A stretch of 64,000 bases of DNA, from positions 18,573 through 82,572 of the forward strand of contig ONTZ01000029.1 in assembly GCA_900320905.1 (NCBI GenBank). Direction: 5' to 3'. Shown in pieces: positions 35,002-43,582 of the stretch (position 1 is its first letter; each line of letters starts with the position of its first letter). The notes under the pieces were generated by a model, which did not search any database, was not told where the DNA came from, and worked only from the letters and a program-made list of their open reading frames with translations. Source of the DNA: an uncultured Prevotella sp. Lineage in GTDB: Bacteria > Bacteroidota > Bacteroidia > Bacteroidales > Bacteroidaceae. A program made the position numbers and the translations under genes.

Positions 35002-36057
35002 ATGATTAATATGCTGGGACAAATTCGTATGAACGTCTCTCGTGTGGTAGATGATTTGATGTTTCGTCTTTATCACAAGTCATATAATGATTTTATCCTT
35101 CTGATAGCTCGTGGACAAACCATTCCTAGATTAGAAAGGGTTAGTCCTTCCCATAGTAATTATTCACTTGATTATACATTGGATGAACATTATGACGAAA
35201 CTCGTGAGTTGTTCTATGTTGAATACCTCAATTCAAAGTATAAGAAAGAGGGATTTGACTATCGAACAGATGATGGATTTTTCTGCTTGAACATAGAGTT
35301 AATGATATATTGCCATATATGGGAATCATCTCTATTTCTGAAATCTTTAAAGCATATTACAGACTTACTTACAGGTCATGAATACGATTGGGAAATAGAA
35401 CTTCCAGATATGAAAATTAAGCCTTTTATTAAAGAATCAATCATTAAGCCTTTGGTGGATATAGATGATGAATTTGGCCAACTACTGAAAAAAGTATATA
35501 GCCCTAATCTCAGAAATAGTTTTGCTCACTCATTGTATCACATAGACATGGAGTGTAGAAAAATTTATCTGTATATTAAAAGACCTGATGAAGAGGATTG
35601 CGTAGGAAGGGAGATTACATTTGAAGAATTTCAAGAGAAATTCCTTTATTCTATCAGTTTATGTTACCTTTTGAGATTATCGATAAATCATCAAAGAGAT
35701 ATGGCAGCAAATTCACATGGTGGTGCCATCACTAAAGCATTCAAAGTTCCATCAGGCAGGATGATGCAGATATTTGCTGATTACAAGGAGATAAAAGGGA
35801 AAAGACACCCCGTTTTTTCAGGAGTTTTAATTAAGGAAGGAGTGCATAGATTTAAAGTCGGTGATTGGGCGAAATTTGAAGGTTTACAAACTCCTATTGA
35901 AGTTATTGCTGTTAAAGATACAGAAACAGAGCAGTTTGTAAAACTTAAAGGAGCAAGAAAAATGTGCAGTAGCACAATGCTGGAAATGGCAGATGCACAA
36001 GATGAGATAGAGTACAATTGTAAGGATTATCAAATAATAAGGCGATATTTAAGTTGA
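35002..36057 (+). CDS. Hypothetical protein with HEPN-like RxxxxH motif
   Basis: The 351-residue soluble protein is not assigned to a known family. At about residues 165-180 it has SPNLRNSFAHSLYHID, where RNSFAH fits the HEPN motif RxxxxH, set in a mostly helical region. The last 110 residues look like a beta-rich domain (FKVGDWAKFEGLQTPIEVIA). I chose the ATG at 35002; another in-frame ATG follows at 35011. It lies 147 bp after the XRE gene. Confidence 0.55.
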   Translation: MINMLGQIRMNVSRVVDDLMFRLYHKSYNDFILLIARGQTIPRLERVSPSHSNYSLDYTLDEHYDETRELFYVEYLNSKYKKEGFDYRTDDGFFCLNIELMIYCHIWESSLFLKSLKHITDLLTGHEYDWEIELPDMKIKPFIKESIIKPLVDIDDEFGQLLKKVYSPNLRNSFAHSLYHIDMECRKIYLYIKRPDEEDCVGREITFEEFQEKFLYSISLCYLLRLSINHQRDMAANSHGGAITKAFKVPSGRMMQIFADYKEIKGKRHPVFSGVLIKEGVHRFKVGDWAKFEGLQTPIEVIAVKDTETEQFVKLKGARKMCSSTMLEMADAQDEIEYNCKDYQIIRRYLS

Positions 36058-36264
36058 CGTTTAAATTCGCGGGGTCCTAAAGAAAGTTAAAAACGTTAAA
36101 TCTTTATCTTTTTCTCCATCCATAGAATCCACGTCATCACTTTTCTATCGTTTAGCACGCAATTCGTTATGATTCAGCGACTTGCAAATACTGCGGTTGT
36201 AGAAATCTTACCACCATAACTATTCCAAGTAGTCTGTCTCTTATCTCGGATTGTTCTTTTTACT

Positions 36265-36633
36265 ATTTGCAACCTTACTTCCGTTTATATAAAGGATTTG
36301 GCAGCATGGTGTAATATCAATTTCAAAGATGTATCTTCTAATCCTCTATATTATGCAGGACATTTGTTCTTAAACGGATCTGAAATTAAAGATTTGGTTA
36401 TCCCCAATAGTGTTGCAAGCATAAATAACTTTTCTTTTGCTGGATGTTATAACTTTACCTCCATAACGATACCCGAGGGCGTGACGAATATTGGAGATCT
36501 TTCTTTCGAGGGCTGTAGTGGTCTGACCTCCGTGACCATCCCCAACAGCGTGACCTCCATCGGCGAAAGTGCTTTCTCTTGGTGTTCCAAATTGTCATCA
36601 TTAATAATATGTGTATGGGGTCGGAGAATGTGA
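36265..36633 (+). pseudogene. Relic of a BspA-type LRR surface protein
   Basis: The frame reads CNLTSVYIKDLAAWCNINFK, NPLYYAGHLFLNG, LVIPNSVASINNFSFAGC, then two LRR_5 units with LTSVTIPNSVTSIGESAFSW. BspA proteins are large, secreted and carry many such 23-residue units; here there is no signal peptide or start codon and only about four units before the frame ends. It is a fragment. The 36058-36264 gap before it holds nothing recognisable. An imperfect hairpin (GGTCGGAGAATG ... CATTTTCTCCGGCC) follows at about 36619-36649. Confidence 0.75.
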
Positions 36634-36681
36634 TCATTTTCTCCGGCCCTCTTCTATGCGACCCATAAATTATGCTTAACG

Positions 36682-36713
36682 TTTGGTGGTATCTGGAAAA
36701 AATGTTACCTTTG
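36682..36713 (+). promoter_or_regulatory. Promoter of the CdiA-CT-like nuclease gene
   Basis: TTTG at 36682-36685, 20 bp, TACCTTTG at 36706-36713. A perfect consensus, 21 bp before the ATG at 36735, which decides that start over an in-frame ATG at 36672. Confidence 0.8.
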
Positions 36714-36734
36714 CAGGCAGTTTATGAAAAAACA

Positions 36735-37355
36735 ATGATAGAAGAACCATTCAACGAATACGAAATATTTGAAGAAGAGGACGGCTTAACACTAAAAGTG
36801 GAGAGTTGTTCTTGGCGTGGCATCGATATTGAATTACAAGAACTGCATTATGTGCACGGGGCAAGTTTCGTTAAGCAACTGAAACTGATTACTGACTATG
36901 GCGAGTTCCATCCCGTAGAGGGAGAAACGAATATCTTCAGTACTGGTGGCGAACGAAGCGAAGACTATAACAATCAGTTAAATGCAGCACGAAAGGCAGT
37001 AGTGCAAGGATATAAAGTGTACATCCTGCCAAATCCAAAAGGTATCAGAACAGCAGATTTTATCTTTGAACGCAAAGGGGTATATAAGTCGTTCGACTTG
37101 AAAACTATAAGTGGAAAGAACTCTATAGATAATCGTTTGACAGAATCTATAGGACAAACAAATCGGGTTCTACTTAATCTAACCACAGATTATAATCCAA
37201 GTACTTTGGCTCGTAATATAAAACACTATTTTGAATCAAATTCTAATGCTATAGAAGTTCTTATTTTCAAAGGAAAGAAACAATTGTCAGTTACTAGAAA
37301 AAGTTTAGAAGATAATCATTTCTTCCAAACATTTGTACGTCGTTATACCAGGTAA
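36735..37355 (+). CDS. Stand-alone CdiA C-terminal-like tRNA nuclease domain protein
   Basis: The 206-residue soluble protein has a C-terminal half that reads LNAARKAVVQGYKVYILPNP, ADFIFERKGVYKSFDLKT, then SIDNRLTESIGQTNRVLLNL. This is the pattern of the CdiA-CT tRNase fold, a PD-(D/E)XK variant with D ... DxK. In contact-dependent inhibition this toxin sits at the end of a giant CdiA; here it is free, with an 80-residue N-terminal part of its own. No immunity gene is visible next to it. It has a perfect promoter and strong terminator, so it is a single-gene unit, probably of mobile origin. Confidence 0.65.
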   Translation: MIEEPFNEYEIFEEEDGLTLKVESCSWRGIDIELQELHYVHGASFVKQLKLITDYGEFHPVEGETNIFSTGGERSEDYNNQLNAARKAVVQGYKVYILPNPKGIRTADFIFERKGVYKSFDLKTISGKNSIDNRLTESIGQTNRVLLNLTTDYNPSTLARNIKHYFESNSNAIEVLIFKGKKQLSVTRKSLEDNHFFQTFVRRYTR

Positions 37356-37365
37356 TGAAACGAAA

Positions 37366-37395
37366 AAAAAGAGTCACCTTGTAGTGACTCTTTTT
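37366..37395 (+). terminator. Terminator of the CdiA-CT-like gene
   Basis: AAAAAGAGTCAC at 37366-37377 pairs perfectly with GTGACTCTTTTT at 37384-37395 around a 6-base loop. It closes the AT-rich island. Confidence 0.85.
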
Positions 37396-37607
37396 ATAAA
37401 TGGAGTAGTGTCGATGAAGTCTTGCTCCCTCGCGGGATTCTGCCCGGATAGTCAAAACTTTCGTTCTGACGGTGCAAAGATAGAAAGATTTTTCGAAAGT
37501 TCCAAATTTTTCTGGGGAAATGTTCACCTTGTGCGTTAATTACTAATAATAGCCGCAGAATTACTAATAATGAAAGTTAAAGAATCGCTGATTTTGAAAG
37601 ATTTGCG

Positions 37608-37647
37608 ATTACTAAGACTTTAGATTTTTAAAAACTTAGTAATTTTG
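37608..37647 (+). promoter_or_regulatory. Promoter with overlapping dyad operator for the BlaI-type gene
   Basis: TAATTTTG at 37640-37647 is a perfect -7 box 29 bp before the BlaI-type ATG. ATTACTAAG at 37608-37616 and CTTAGTAAT at 37635-37643 form a perfect 9-bp inverted repeat, the right arm overlapping the -7 box. A dimeric winged-helix repressor bound here would block the promoter. Two nearby copies of AATTACTAATAAT (37538-37571) may be extra half-sites. Confidence 0.6.
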
Positions 37648-37676
37648 CGACAGTCAAGCATTAAAGACAAATTGGT

Positions 37677-38042
37677 ATGAAGCAACAGACATTGACCAAA
37701 GGTGAGATGCAGGTGATGAATGTCCTGTGGGAATTGCAGAAAGGGGCATGCGTCAACGATATCCTGACGCATTATCCAGAGCCCAAGCCTGCCTACACCA
37801 CCATCGCCACCTTCCTGAAGATCCTGACACAGAAAGGATTTGTGGAGCATAAGAAAGGGACAGGCAAATTGCTCATCTATACACCCCTTATCACCAAAGA
37901 GAAATATCGCCGTCAGGTGATGGAGGAGGTGAAGGACGATTTCTTCGGGAATAGTTTCAAGTCGATGTTCAGTTTCTTCGTGAAGGAAGAGCATCTGACA
38001 GCTGAGGAGATTAAGGAACTGATGAAGGAGATTGGGTTGTAG
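37677..38042 (+). CDS. BlaI/MecI/CopY-family repressor
   Basis: The 121-residue protein has a winged helix with LTKGEMQVMNVLWELQKG and PAYTTIATFLKILTQKGFVE, then a C-terminal dimerisation part ending in LTAEEIKELMKEIGL. The family represses promoters as a dimer and is removed by a BlaR1-type protease. The M56 protease gene follows 28 bp on, and a dyad overlaps the promoter, so self-regulation is likely. The target in Bacteroidales is unknown; no beta-lactamase is nearby. Confidence 0.9.
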   Translation: MKQQTLTKGEMQVMNVLWELQKGACVNDILTHYPEPKPAYTTIATFLKILTQKGFVEHKKGTGKLLIYTPLITKEKYRRQVMEEVKDDFFGNSFKSMFSFFVKEEHLTAEEIKELMKEIGL

Positions 38043-38070
38043 TTTATAGTTTAAAGTTTATAGTTTATAG

Positions 38071-39474
38071 ATGATTACCTTGTTCATATATAGTATCAAG
38101 TCGGCTTTAGTGCTTGCACTGCTTTATCTGCCTTACACACTGATGCTGCGACAGGAGAGTTTCTTCCGCATGAATCGTATCACATTGCTTACGATTCTCA
38201 TGCTGGCTCTGGTTCTCCCGATGGTAGACATCCCCTCGTTGGCAACTTCTGAACAGCCCATAGTCTATGAGATGCAGCATCGTATCTTGTCAATGACACA
38301 GGAAGCCGAAACGACCTCGATGTCATTGGCTGCAACGACCCGGACTTTTTCATGGTTAGGCGTTCTCACGCTTGTATATATATTAGGTGTAGTTTTGGCG
38401 CTTAGTATCCGTCTCTGGCAATTGTTCAGGATTGGCCAGATTATTCGTGGCGGTTGTCTGTGGACGGACAAGAACGGAAAAGCAACTATCTATTGTCATA
38501 TCGATGATGTGGCACCTTTTAGTTGGATGCGGAGTATTGTCATCAGCGAGAGTGACTACAAGCCTTATGGCCGTGAGATACTACTGCATGAGAAAGCCCA
38601 TATTCTCAACCGTCACTCCTTCGATATTCTGCTGCTTACTTTTGTCGAGGCTTTGCAATGGTGGAATCCCATTGCCTATCTGCTGGGGCGTAGTCTTCGC
38701 GATGTCCATGAATATGAGGCCGATGACTATGTGCTGCATCAAGGCATTTCATTGCACAACTATCAGGCGCTCCTTGTGAAGAAGGCTTTGGCAAATACAT
38801 CCTACGCTTTTGCCAACAACTTCAACCACAGCCTCATCAAGAAGCGCATCTATATGATGAACCATCCCAAGTCGAATCCTTGGCTTCGTAGCAAGGTGCT
38901 CTATATCCTGCCTGTGACACTCGTTGTATTGACAACTTTTGCAACGCCTAAGTTGAACGAAAAGGTAGAGGAAATCGTGGAGAGAGCCGGGAAGGCAGCG
39001 GAAATGCCGAAACCAAGCCCACAGCCCGAACAACAACCAGAAAGTATTGCAACACCCGTTGTAGCCGATTTGCCATCCGCTGAGCCTGAGGAGAAACAGG
39101 GTGTCGAGGAAGAGTCCACAGATATTCTTTCTTCCGAGGACTATGTTAACGATGTCTATGGCGACGAATATAATAATCTAACCCAACCCCCAGAGTTTCC
39201 TGGTGGTATGTCAGCCTTGCGGGCTTTTGTGCAACTGCATGTGGCTCAGGTTTTAGAGGATGATGCTTCTGTGGCTGGCAAAAGGGCCTATGTGCAGTTC
39301 CGTATCAAAAAAGACGGAACGATTGACAACATCGGACTGGTCCGTGGCGACAGAGAGGCATACCATGAGGCTGCCAAAATCGTAGAACAGATGCCTAAGT
39401 GGATTCCTGCCCGACGTTTTGGTGACCTTGAAGATGCTCATTTTGTGCTGGCCGTTGATTTCAATAATGACTAA
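38071..39474 (+). CDS. BlaR1-type M56 metallopeptidase with TonB C-terminal domain
   Basis: The 467-residue membrane protein has transmembrane helices near residues 5-20, 32-50, 92-115 and 270-290. The zinc protease motif is HEKAH (about 172-176), followed by HEYEADDYVL. A proline/glutamate-rich stretch (residues 310-360) leads to a TonB-like C-terminal domain starting PPEFPGGMSALRAF and containing YVQFRIKKDGTIDNIGLVRG. In Bacteroidales, M56 sensors often carry such a TonB domain. It presumably senses an envelope signal and inactivates the BlaI-type repressor encoded upstream. Confidence 0.88.
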   Translation: MITLFIYSIKSALVLALLYLPYTLMLRQESFFRMNRITLLTILMLALVLPMVDIPSLATSEQPIVYEMQHRILSMTQEAETTSMSLAATTRTFSWLGVLTLVYILGVVLALSIRLWQLFRIGQIIRGGCLWTDKNGKATIYCHIDDVAPFSWMRSIVISESDYKPYGREILLHEKAHILNRHSFDILLLTFVEALQWWNPIAYLLGRSLRDVHEYEADDYVLHQGISLHNYQALLVKKALANTSYAFANNFNHSLIKKRIYMMNHPKSNPWLRSKVLYILPVTLVVLTTFATPKLNEKVEEIVERAGKAAEMPKPSPQPEQQPESIATPVVADLPSAEPEEKQGVEEESTDILSSEDYVNDVYGDEYNNLTQPPEFPGGMSALRAFVQLHVAQVLEDDASVAGKRAYVQFRIKKDGTIDNIGLVRGDREAYHEAAKIVEQMPKWIPARRFGDLEDAHFVLAVDFNND

Positions 39475-39484
39475 ACAAAAAACG

Positions 39485-41569
39485 ATGATGAAAAAGCAAC
39501 TGCTTATATTAATAGCGATGGCCGCAGCCATCTGTCAGGCTTCGGCCTCAGAGCGCACCATAGTAAAACCAGAAAGCATATACCAAAATATGCTCACCTG
39601 CCTGCGGACAGACTCCGTCATCATGAATGATACGGCAACCGTATTCTGTCTTCATATCGCAAGAAGGGATGAGAACGCCATCTTTTTTAGTCACGAGACC
39701 TGTCTGAGAGACATGAAAGGCCGCACCTATGTCCTCCGTCAAATGATCTCAGATGATACTATTCATCCAGACGAACCAAGGACTTTTGAGGATATTGGGA
39801 AAAATGGATTTGATGTACAATTCGTATTCCCCCCATTACCAGTAGATGTGACGGAAGTTGATATGATTGATCCTCAGTTTTACAATCAAGGCATATTTGG
39901 CATCCGTCTTGATGGAAATCCGCTGCCCCCATTTCAGTTGCCAAAAGATGTAGAGGGACGGCTGAAGGAGATTATGGCCGTACAAGACACCCTGCCTAAG
40001 GTAGATTATCGTTTTGGATGGGCTACCATCAAAGGCCGTCTGATGGACTATAGGCCTGGTATGTGTAGTCAGATCACGCTTGTGTTTCGTCATCCAAGTT
40101 CATCACCTCATCAGGTTGGTGATACACTATGTGGACAGGTATCGCCTACAGGCAACTTCACCTTCCGACTGCCAGTTGCCCATATTACACCTATCTCACT
40201 GACATTTGAACCTCAGAAAAAAGGTGTTGGGATTGCTTATGTAGGGCCAGACACGGAGACTGAAGTGTATTTCAACATGCGCGAGATAAACTATCGGTAT
40301 ATGTATAATAAGCCCAATAGCAACACCATACTCTATGTAACGAGGGGTCCGTTGGCGCAACTGGCTAATGAACTGAACGAGCATTTTTTCTATTATCATG
40401 TAGATTTCAACGAGAAATACTTCAAGAGCATCTATACGGACGGAGAAGAGTGGGAACATGAAAAGGCCGTTCGGGCAATGCTGCCTACCAAACAACTGGA
40501 ACTGCGGATGGCCGAACTCGACACGATGAAGGTTGAAGAACAATGGTCGCCAGCCATGAAGGAACTGGTCAGACTATGCTGGCAGATACAAACTTTTAGG
40601 CGAGTATCGACGACCCCACCAAGAGAACTGAATAACGCGGCCAATGTAACCGGCTTGCCGCTTGCTACCGAAGGGACGCAAGAATCCTCCATAGCCAAAG
40701 AGAAACTGATTGCCTGGCAGCGCGATGCAGTAGTTGCGGAACTGGATGCTTTCGAGCGACTCATTAAAGACCCTAAGATGGTCTATTGTCCAGAAATAAG
40801 TGATTTTATAGATTTCAATATCGATATCGGTACACTCCTAACGGATTTTATTGCCCGTGAGAAAACCGTTTGGAAATTGCGGGATCAGATGAGCAATGAG
40901 TTCAGGCTGCTTGATATTGATGAGATTGCCGAAACGTTGGCCAATCTGCCTCCCGCCTATCGACAATTATTGCTGGCGTGGCAGAACATCTACCGTGAGG
41001 AATTTAACAGATTGGATGGGAAAGAAATCGTTGGTGACACCTTGCAGGACATTCCTGACTCATTGGTCTTCCAGACGCTGTGTGAGCGTTATCGTGGGCA
41101 TACTATCTTTGTCCGTTTTTGGCGAGGGGTTGACCCGACGTTATTGAATCATGTAATTTTACCATTACAACGTGAACTGGCTGACCTTGATATCGTTTGG
41201 GTGAATGTCTTTAATAGCGATCTGAACCTGAAGTCCAAGTATGCCGGATGGGAAAATGCTAACTGGCTGCGCTATTTTACGAAATTGCAAGGCGAACATT
41301 ATTATTACAACATGACAAGCCGCATGGACTGGATTAAGGATTTCAACAAAACCATGGGCATCACCCAATCCACAGATGCTTATTGTATCGTATCACCTGC
41401 CGGCAGAATCGTCCGCAACAGTGATTCTAAGCCTGTACCGATCTGGTGGATGAACAATGAAGACTATCTCGGCATCCGCCAATGCCTCCTCCAGACTGCC
41501 TTTCCTCTACGCGCGCGTGTACTAGGGAAAGCGAAAAACAACCCGCTCATCCCGCCTATCCCACACTGA
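39485..41569 (+). CDS. Exported hypothetical protein with degenerate thioredoxin-like end
   Basis: The 694-residue protein has a signal peptide (KKQLLILIAMAAAICQASA). The C-terminal region from about residue 535 (YRGHTIFVRFWRGVDPTLLN then HVILPLQRELADLDIVWVNV) follows the TlpA pattern GKVVxVxFWAxWCxPC, but the CxxC is missing, so it cannot be a redox enzyme. The rest resembles the variable N-terminal part of Bacteroidales TlpA-like lipoproteins. It follows the M56 gene by 10 bp and is probably part of the same operon. The last about 20 residues (LRARVLGKAKNNPLIPPIPH) are encoded by an inverted-repeat element, so the original C-terminus was replaced. Start could be 39485 or 39488. Confidence 0.7.
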   Translation: MMKKQLLILIAMAAAICQASASERTIVKPESIYQNMLTCLRTDSVIMNDTATVFCLHIARRDENAIFFSHETCLRDMKGRTYVLRQMISDDTIHPDEPRTFEDIGKNGFDVQFVFPPLPVDVTEVDMIDPQFYNQGIFGIRLDGNPLPPFQLPKDVEGRLKEIMAVQDTLPKVDYRFGWATIKGRLMDYRPGMCSQITLVFRHPSSSPHQVGDTLCGQVSPTGNFTFRLPVAHITPISLTFEPQKKGVGIAYVGPDTETEVYFNMREINYRYMYNKPNSNTILYVTRGPLAQLANELNEHFFYYHVDFNEKYFKSIYTDGEEWEHEKAVRAMLPTKQLELRMAELDTMKVEEQWSPAMKELVRLCWQIQTFRRVSTTPPRELNNAANVTGLPLATEGTQESSIAKEKLIAWQRDAVVAELDAFERLIKDPKMVYCPEISDFIDFNIDIGTLLTDFIAREKTVWKLRDQMSNEFRLLDIDEIAETLANLPPAYRQLLLAWQNIYREEFNRLDGKEIVGDTLQDIPDSLVFQTLCERYRGHTIFVRFWRGVDPTLLNHVILPLQRELADLDIVWVNVFNSDLNLKSKYAGWENANWLRYFTKLQGEHYYYNMTSRMDWIKDFNKTMGITQSTDAYCIVSPAGRIVRNSDSKPVPIWWMNNEDYLGIRQCLLQTAFPLRARVLGKAKNNPLIPPIPH

Positions 41570-41644
41570 AAATTTAAATCTGACGTGTGGGACAGGCGGG
41601 ATAGGTGGGATGATTTTGGCATAAGACAAGTATACGCGCGTTCG
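41508..41644. repeat. MITE-like inverted-repeat element over the gene end
   Basis: The outer ends carry ACGCGCG...TGTACT on the left and its counterpart AGTATACGCGCGT on the right. The inner arms ATCCCGCCTATCCCACAC (41549-41566) and GTGTGGGACAGGCGGGAT (41585-41602) pair with one mismatch around an 18-base loop. The whole is about 135 bp with no gene of its own. Its left half codes for the C-terminus of the preceding gene. It may also act as that gene's terminator hairpin. Confidence 0.55.
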
Positions 41645-41678
41645 TGAAAAAACATGTTTATTGTCCCAGCACTTGGGA

Positions 41679-41760
41679 TTTTCCTATCGACGGTACTTAT
41701 GCGTCGTAACGACCGTCGTAATTTTTCTATTGACGGTCCAAAATTTTCTATTAACGGTAC
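41679..41760. repeat. Three short direct repeats in an intergenic gap
   Basis: TTTTCCTATCGACGGTAC, TTTTCTATTGACGGTCC and TTTTCTATTAACGGTAC occur at 41679, 41723 and 41744. CGACGGT and ACCGTCG also form a small dyad at 41688-41716. Nothing else is recognisable between 41645 and 41855. Confidence 0.45.
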
Positions 41761-41855
41761 AAGGATCAAAGGGAATGGTTTTTGATCCCCTTACGAACTT
41801 CGCTTCCACATGTGAAAAATGTGAAACGTGTTTTTGTAACGATATTTGTACGTTT

Positions 41856-42548
41856 CTATGCTGAAACGATTCTATTGTACTGTTCCAGCAGCCAGGCCTT
41901 CTGCTCGGGGATGGTCATGTCGGAGTTGTCGAGGAGGATGGCATCGTCCGCCTGGCGCAGAGGCGACTCCTCGCGGTGGGAGTCGATATAGTCGCGCTCT
42001 TCGACATTCTTCAGGATGTCATCGAAGTCGGCGGGCATGCCCTTGGCCTTCAGTTCGTCGTAGCGGCGCTGCGCACGGACCTTGGCAGAGGCGGTGACAA
42101 AGACCTTCAGTTCGGCATCGGGGAAGACCACGGTGCCGATGTCGCGTCCGTCCATGACGACACCCTTGTCCTTGCCCATCTGTTGCTGCTGAGCCACGAG
42201 GGCACGGCGCACGAAGCCGATGGCGGCAATGGGACTGACGTGACTGCTCACCTCCAAGGAGCGTATCTCCTTCTCCACATACTCTCCGTTGAGATAGGTG
42301 TCGGGACGCCCTGTCTCAGGATTGAACTGGAAGGTGATGCGGATGTTGGGCATCTCCTGTTCCAGGGCTTCTGTCTTCACACTGCCGTCATCCTCGAAGA
42401 GACCCTTGCGCAGGGCATAGAGGGTGACGCTACGGTACATGGCACCGGTATCGACATAGACGTAGCCGATTTCACGGGCCAGATCCTTGGCCATCGTGCT
42501 CTTTCCGCACGAACTGTGGCCGTCGATGGCTATGGTAATCTTTTTCAT
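41856..42548 (-). CDS. cmk: Cytidylate kinase
   Basis: The 230-residue cytoplasmic enzyme phosphorylates CMP and dCMP. It has the P-loop [32 protein letters not shown] for nucleotide binding, [17 protein letters not shown], and the arginine-rich lid RAQRRYDEL, with the [20 protein letters not shown] signature near the end. The start overlaps the porQ stop (ATGA), so both are co-translated, an arrangement I know from other Bacteroidales. Confidence 0.95.
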   Translation of the reverse strand: MKKITIAIDGHSSCGKSTMAKDLAREIGYVYVDTGAMYRSVTLYALRKGLFEDDGSVKTEALEQEMPNIRITFQFNPETGRPDTYLNGEYVEKEIRSLEVSSHVSPIAAIGFVRRALVAQQQQMGKDKGVVMDGRDIGTVVFPDAELKVFVTASAKVRAQRRYDELKAKGMPADFDDILKNVEERDYIDSHREESPLRQADDAILLDNSDMTIPEQKAWLLEQYNRIVSA

Positions 42549-43489
42549 AAACTATATGATGCGTTGAACAACAGGCTGTAGGCCGATACGTGGTATTTGC
42601 CATAGCCGATGTGTAGTTTGAAACGTTGCAGGGAGATGCCGGCACCGAGGGAGAGACCCGCACCGTGGTTGCTCGAACCGTCGCCATCGGTGATCTTCAT
42701 CTCGTGGGCACGGCGGAAATTATAGCCCGCTGCCAGGTAGATGGTCTCTGACAACAGCACGTCGGCACCTACGGCGAGGTGCTTGATAAAGCCCTGATCC
42801 CAGTCGTGCAGGCGGGAGAGGGTGGCGGAGAAACGGAAGGGGGAGTTGGTGAGGCGCTTGGTGACACCTACCTGTAGGTCGAAGGGGATCTTCTCGAACT
42901 CCTCGTCGTACGCCTTCACCTGTCCACCGAGGTTCTTGGCGGCGATGGCGATGCTCAAGTCGCCGATGGAGTCGGTATAGTTCAGGCCTAAATCCACGCC
43001 TACTGCCATCGAGTGATAGTCGGCGATGCTGGAAGTGATGAACTTAGCCGTGATACCGCCAGAGATCTTTTCGGTGAGGGCATAGGCAAACGAGCCCCCG
43101 ATACAGATGTCCTTGGCGGAGAACTCGCCAATCTCGATATTGTCGTAGGTGGTCTGTTTCATCTTCCCGTAGTCTAAGTACTGGGCGGTCACACCCCACG
43201 AGGCTCTCTCACCGATGCCTTTCACGAAGGCAGCACTGGCTACTTTCGACCCTTCCATATAGGTCATATAGTTGAGGTTGATAGTCTTGTCAGTTACGAA
43301 GTTCAGCAGGGCGGGGTTGTGGAAGATGAGCGTGGCATCGTCATCGTTGAGGGAGATATTTTCTCCTCCTAATGCTGCCGCATGGGCACTCACCGGCAGA
43401 CGGAGGAAGTTGTAGGCGGTCTCACTCTCCTGGGCATGTGTCAGAAGAGCGAAGAGGGCTGCTATGATAGTAAAAACTCCTTTTTTCAT
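42545..43489 (-). CDS. porQ: PorQ, type IX secretion system outer-membrane protein
   Basis: The 314-residue protein has a signal peptide ([15 protein letters not shown]) and a PorV/PorQ-type outer-membrane barrel: [20 protein letters not shown], then [14 protein letters not shown] near the start, and many amphipathic strands ending with a terminal aromatic-rich strand ([11 protein letters not shown]). PorQ anchors PorZ at the cell surface in the T9SS attachment complex. It is transcribed from a promoter box at 43512-43519, divergent from the TonB gene. Confidence 0.88.
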   Translation of the reverse strand: MKKGVFTIIAALFALLTHAQESETAYNFLRLPVSAHAAALGGENISLNDDDATLIFHNPALLNFVTDKTINLNYMTYMEGSKVASAAFVKGIGERASWGVTAQYLDYGKMKQTTYDNIEIGEFSAKDICIGGSFAYALTEKISGGITAKFITSSIADYHSMAVGVDLGLNYTDSIGDLSIAIAAKNLGGQVKAYDEEFEKIPFDLQVGVTKRLTNSPFRFSATLSRLHDWDQGFIKHLAVGADVLLSETIYLAAGYNFRRAHEMKITDGDGSSNHGAGLSLGAGISLQRFKLHIGYGKYHVSAYSLLFNASYSL

Positions 43490-43511
43490 CTAAAAAACGC
43501 TAATTCGGATG

Positions 43512-43519
43512 CAAAGATA
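43512..43519 (-). promoter_or_regulatory. -7 box of the porQ-cmk operon
   Basis: Minus strand TATCTTTG, 22 bp before the porQ start codon. The -33 box is weak. Confidence 0.6.
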
Positions 43520-43531
43520 CGAATTATTTCT

Positions 43532-43539
43532 TAATTTTG
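43532..43539 (+). promoter_or_regulatory. -7 box of the TonB-TatD operon
   Basis: TAATTTTG, a perfect TAnnTTTG, 43 bp before the ATG at 43583. It lies back to back with the porQ promoter. Confidence 0.6.
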
Positions 43540-43582
43540 CACGCTGAATACTTATTTAACGTAAGAATTGGCGTTTTATTAT

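Noticed and set aside
34567-36057. Restriction-modification locus around the XRE regulator
   Set aside because: The regulator resembles R-M controllers, but neither neighbour has methyltransferase motifs (DPPY/NPPY, FxGxG) or a nuclease motif.
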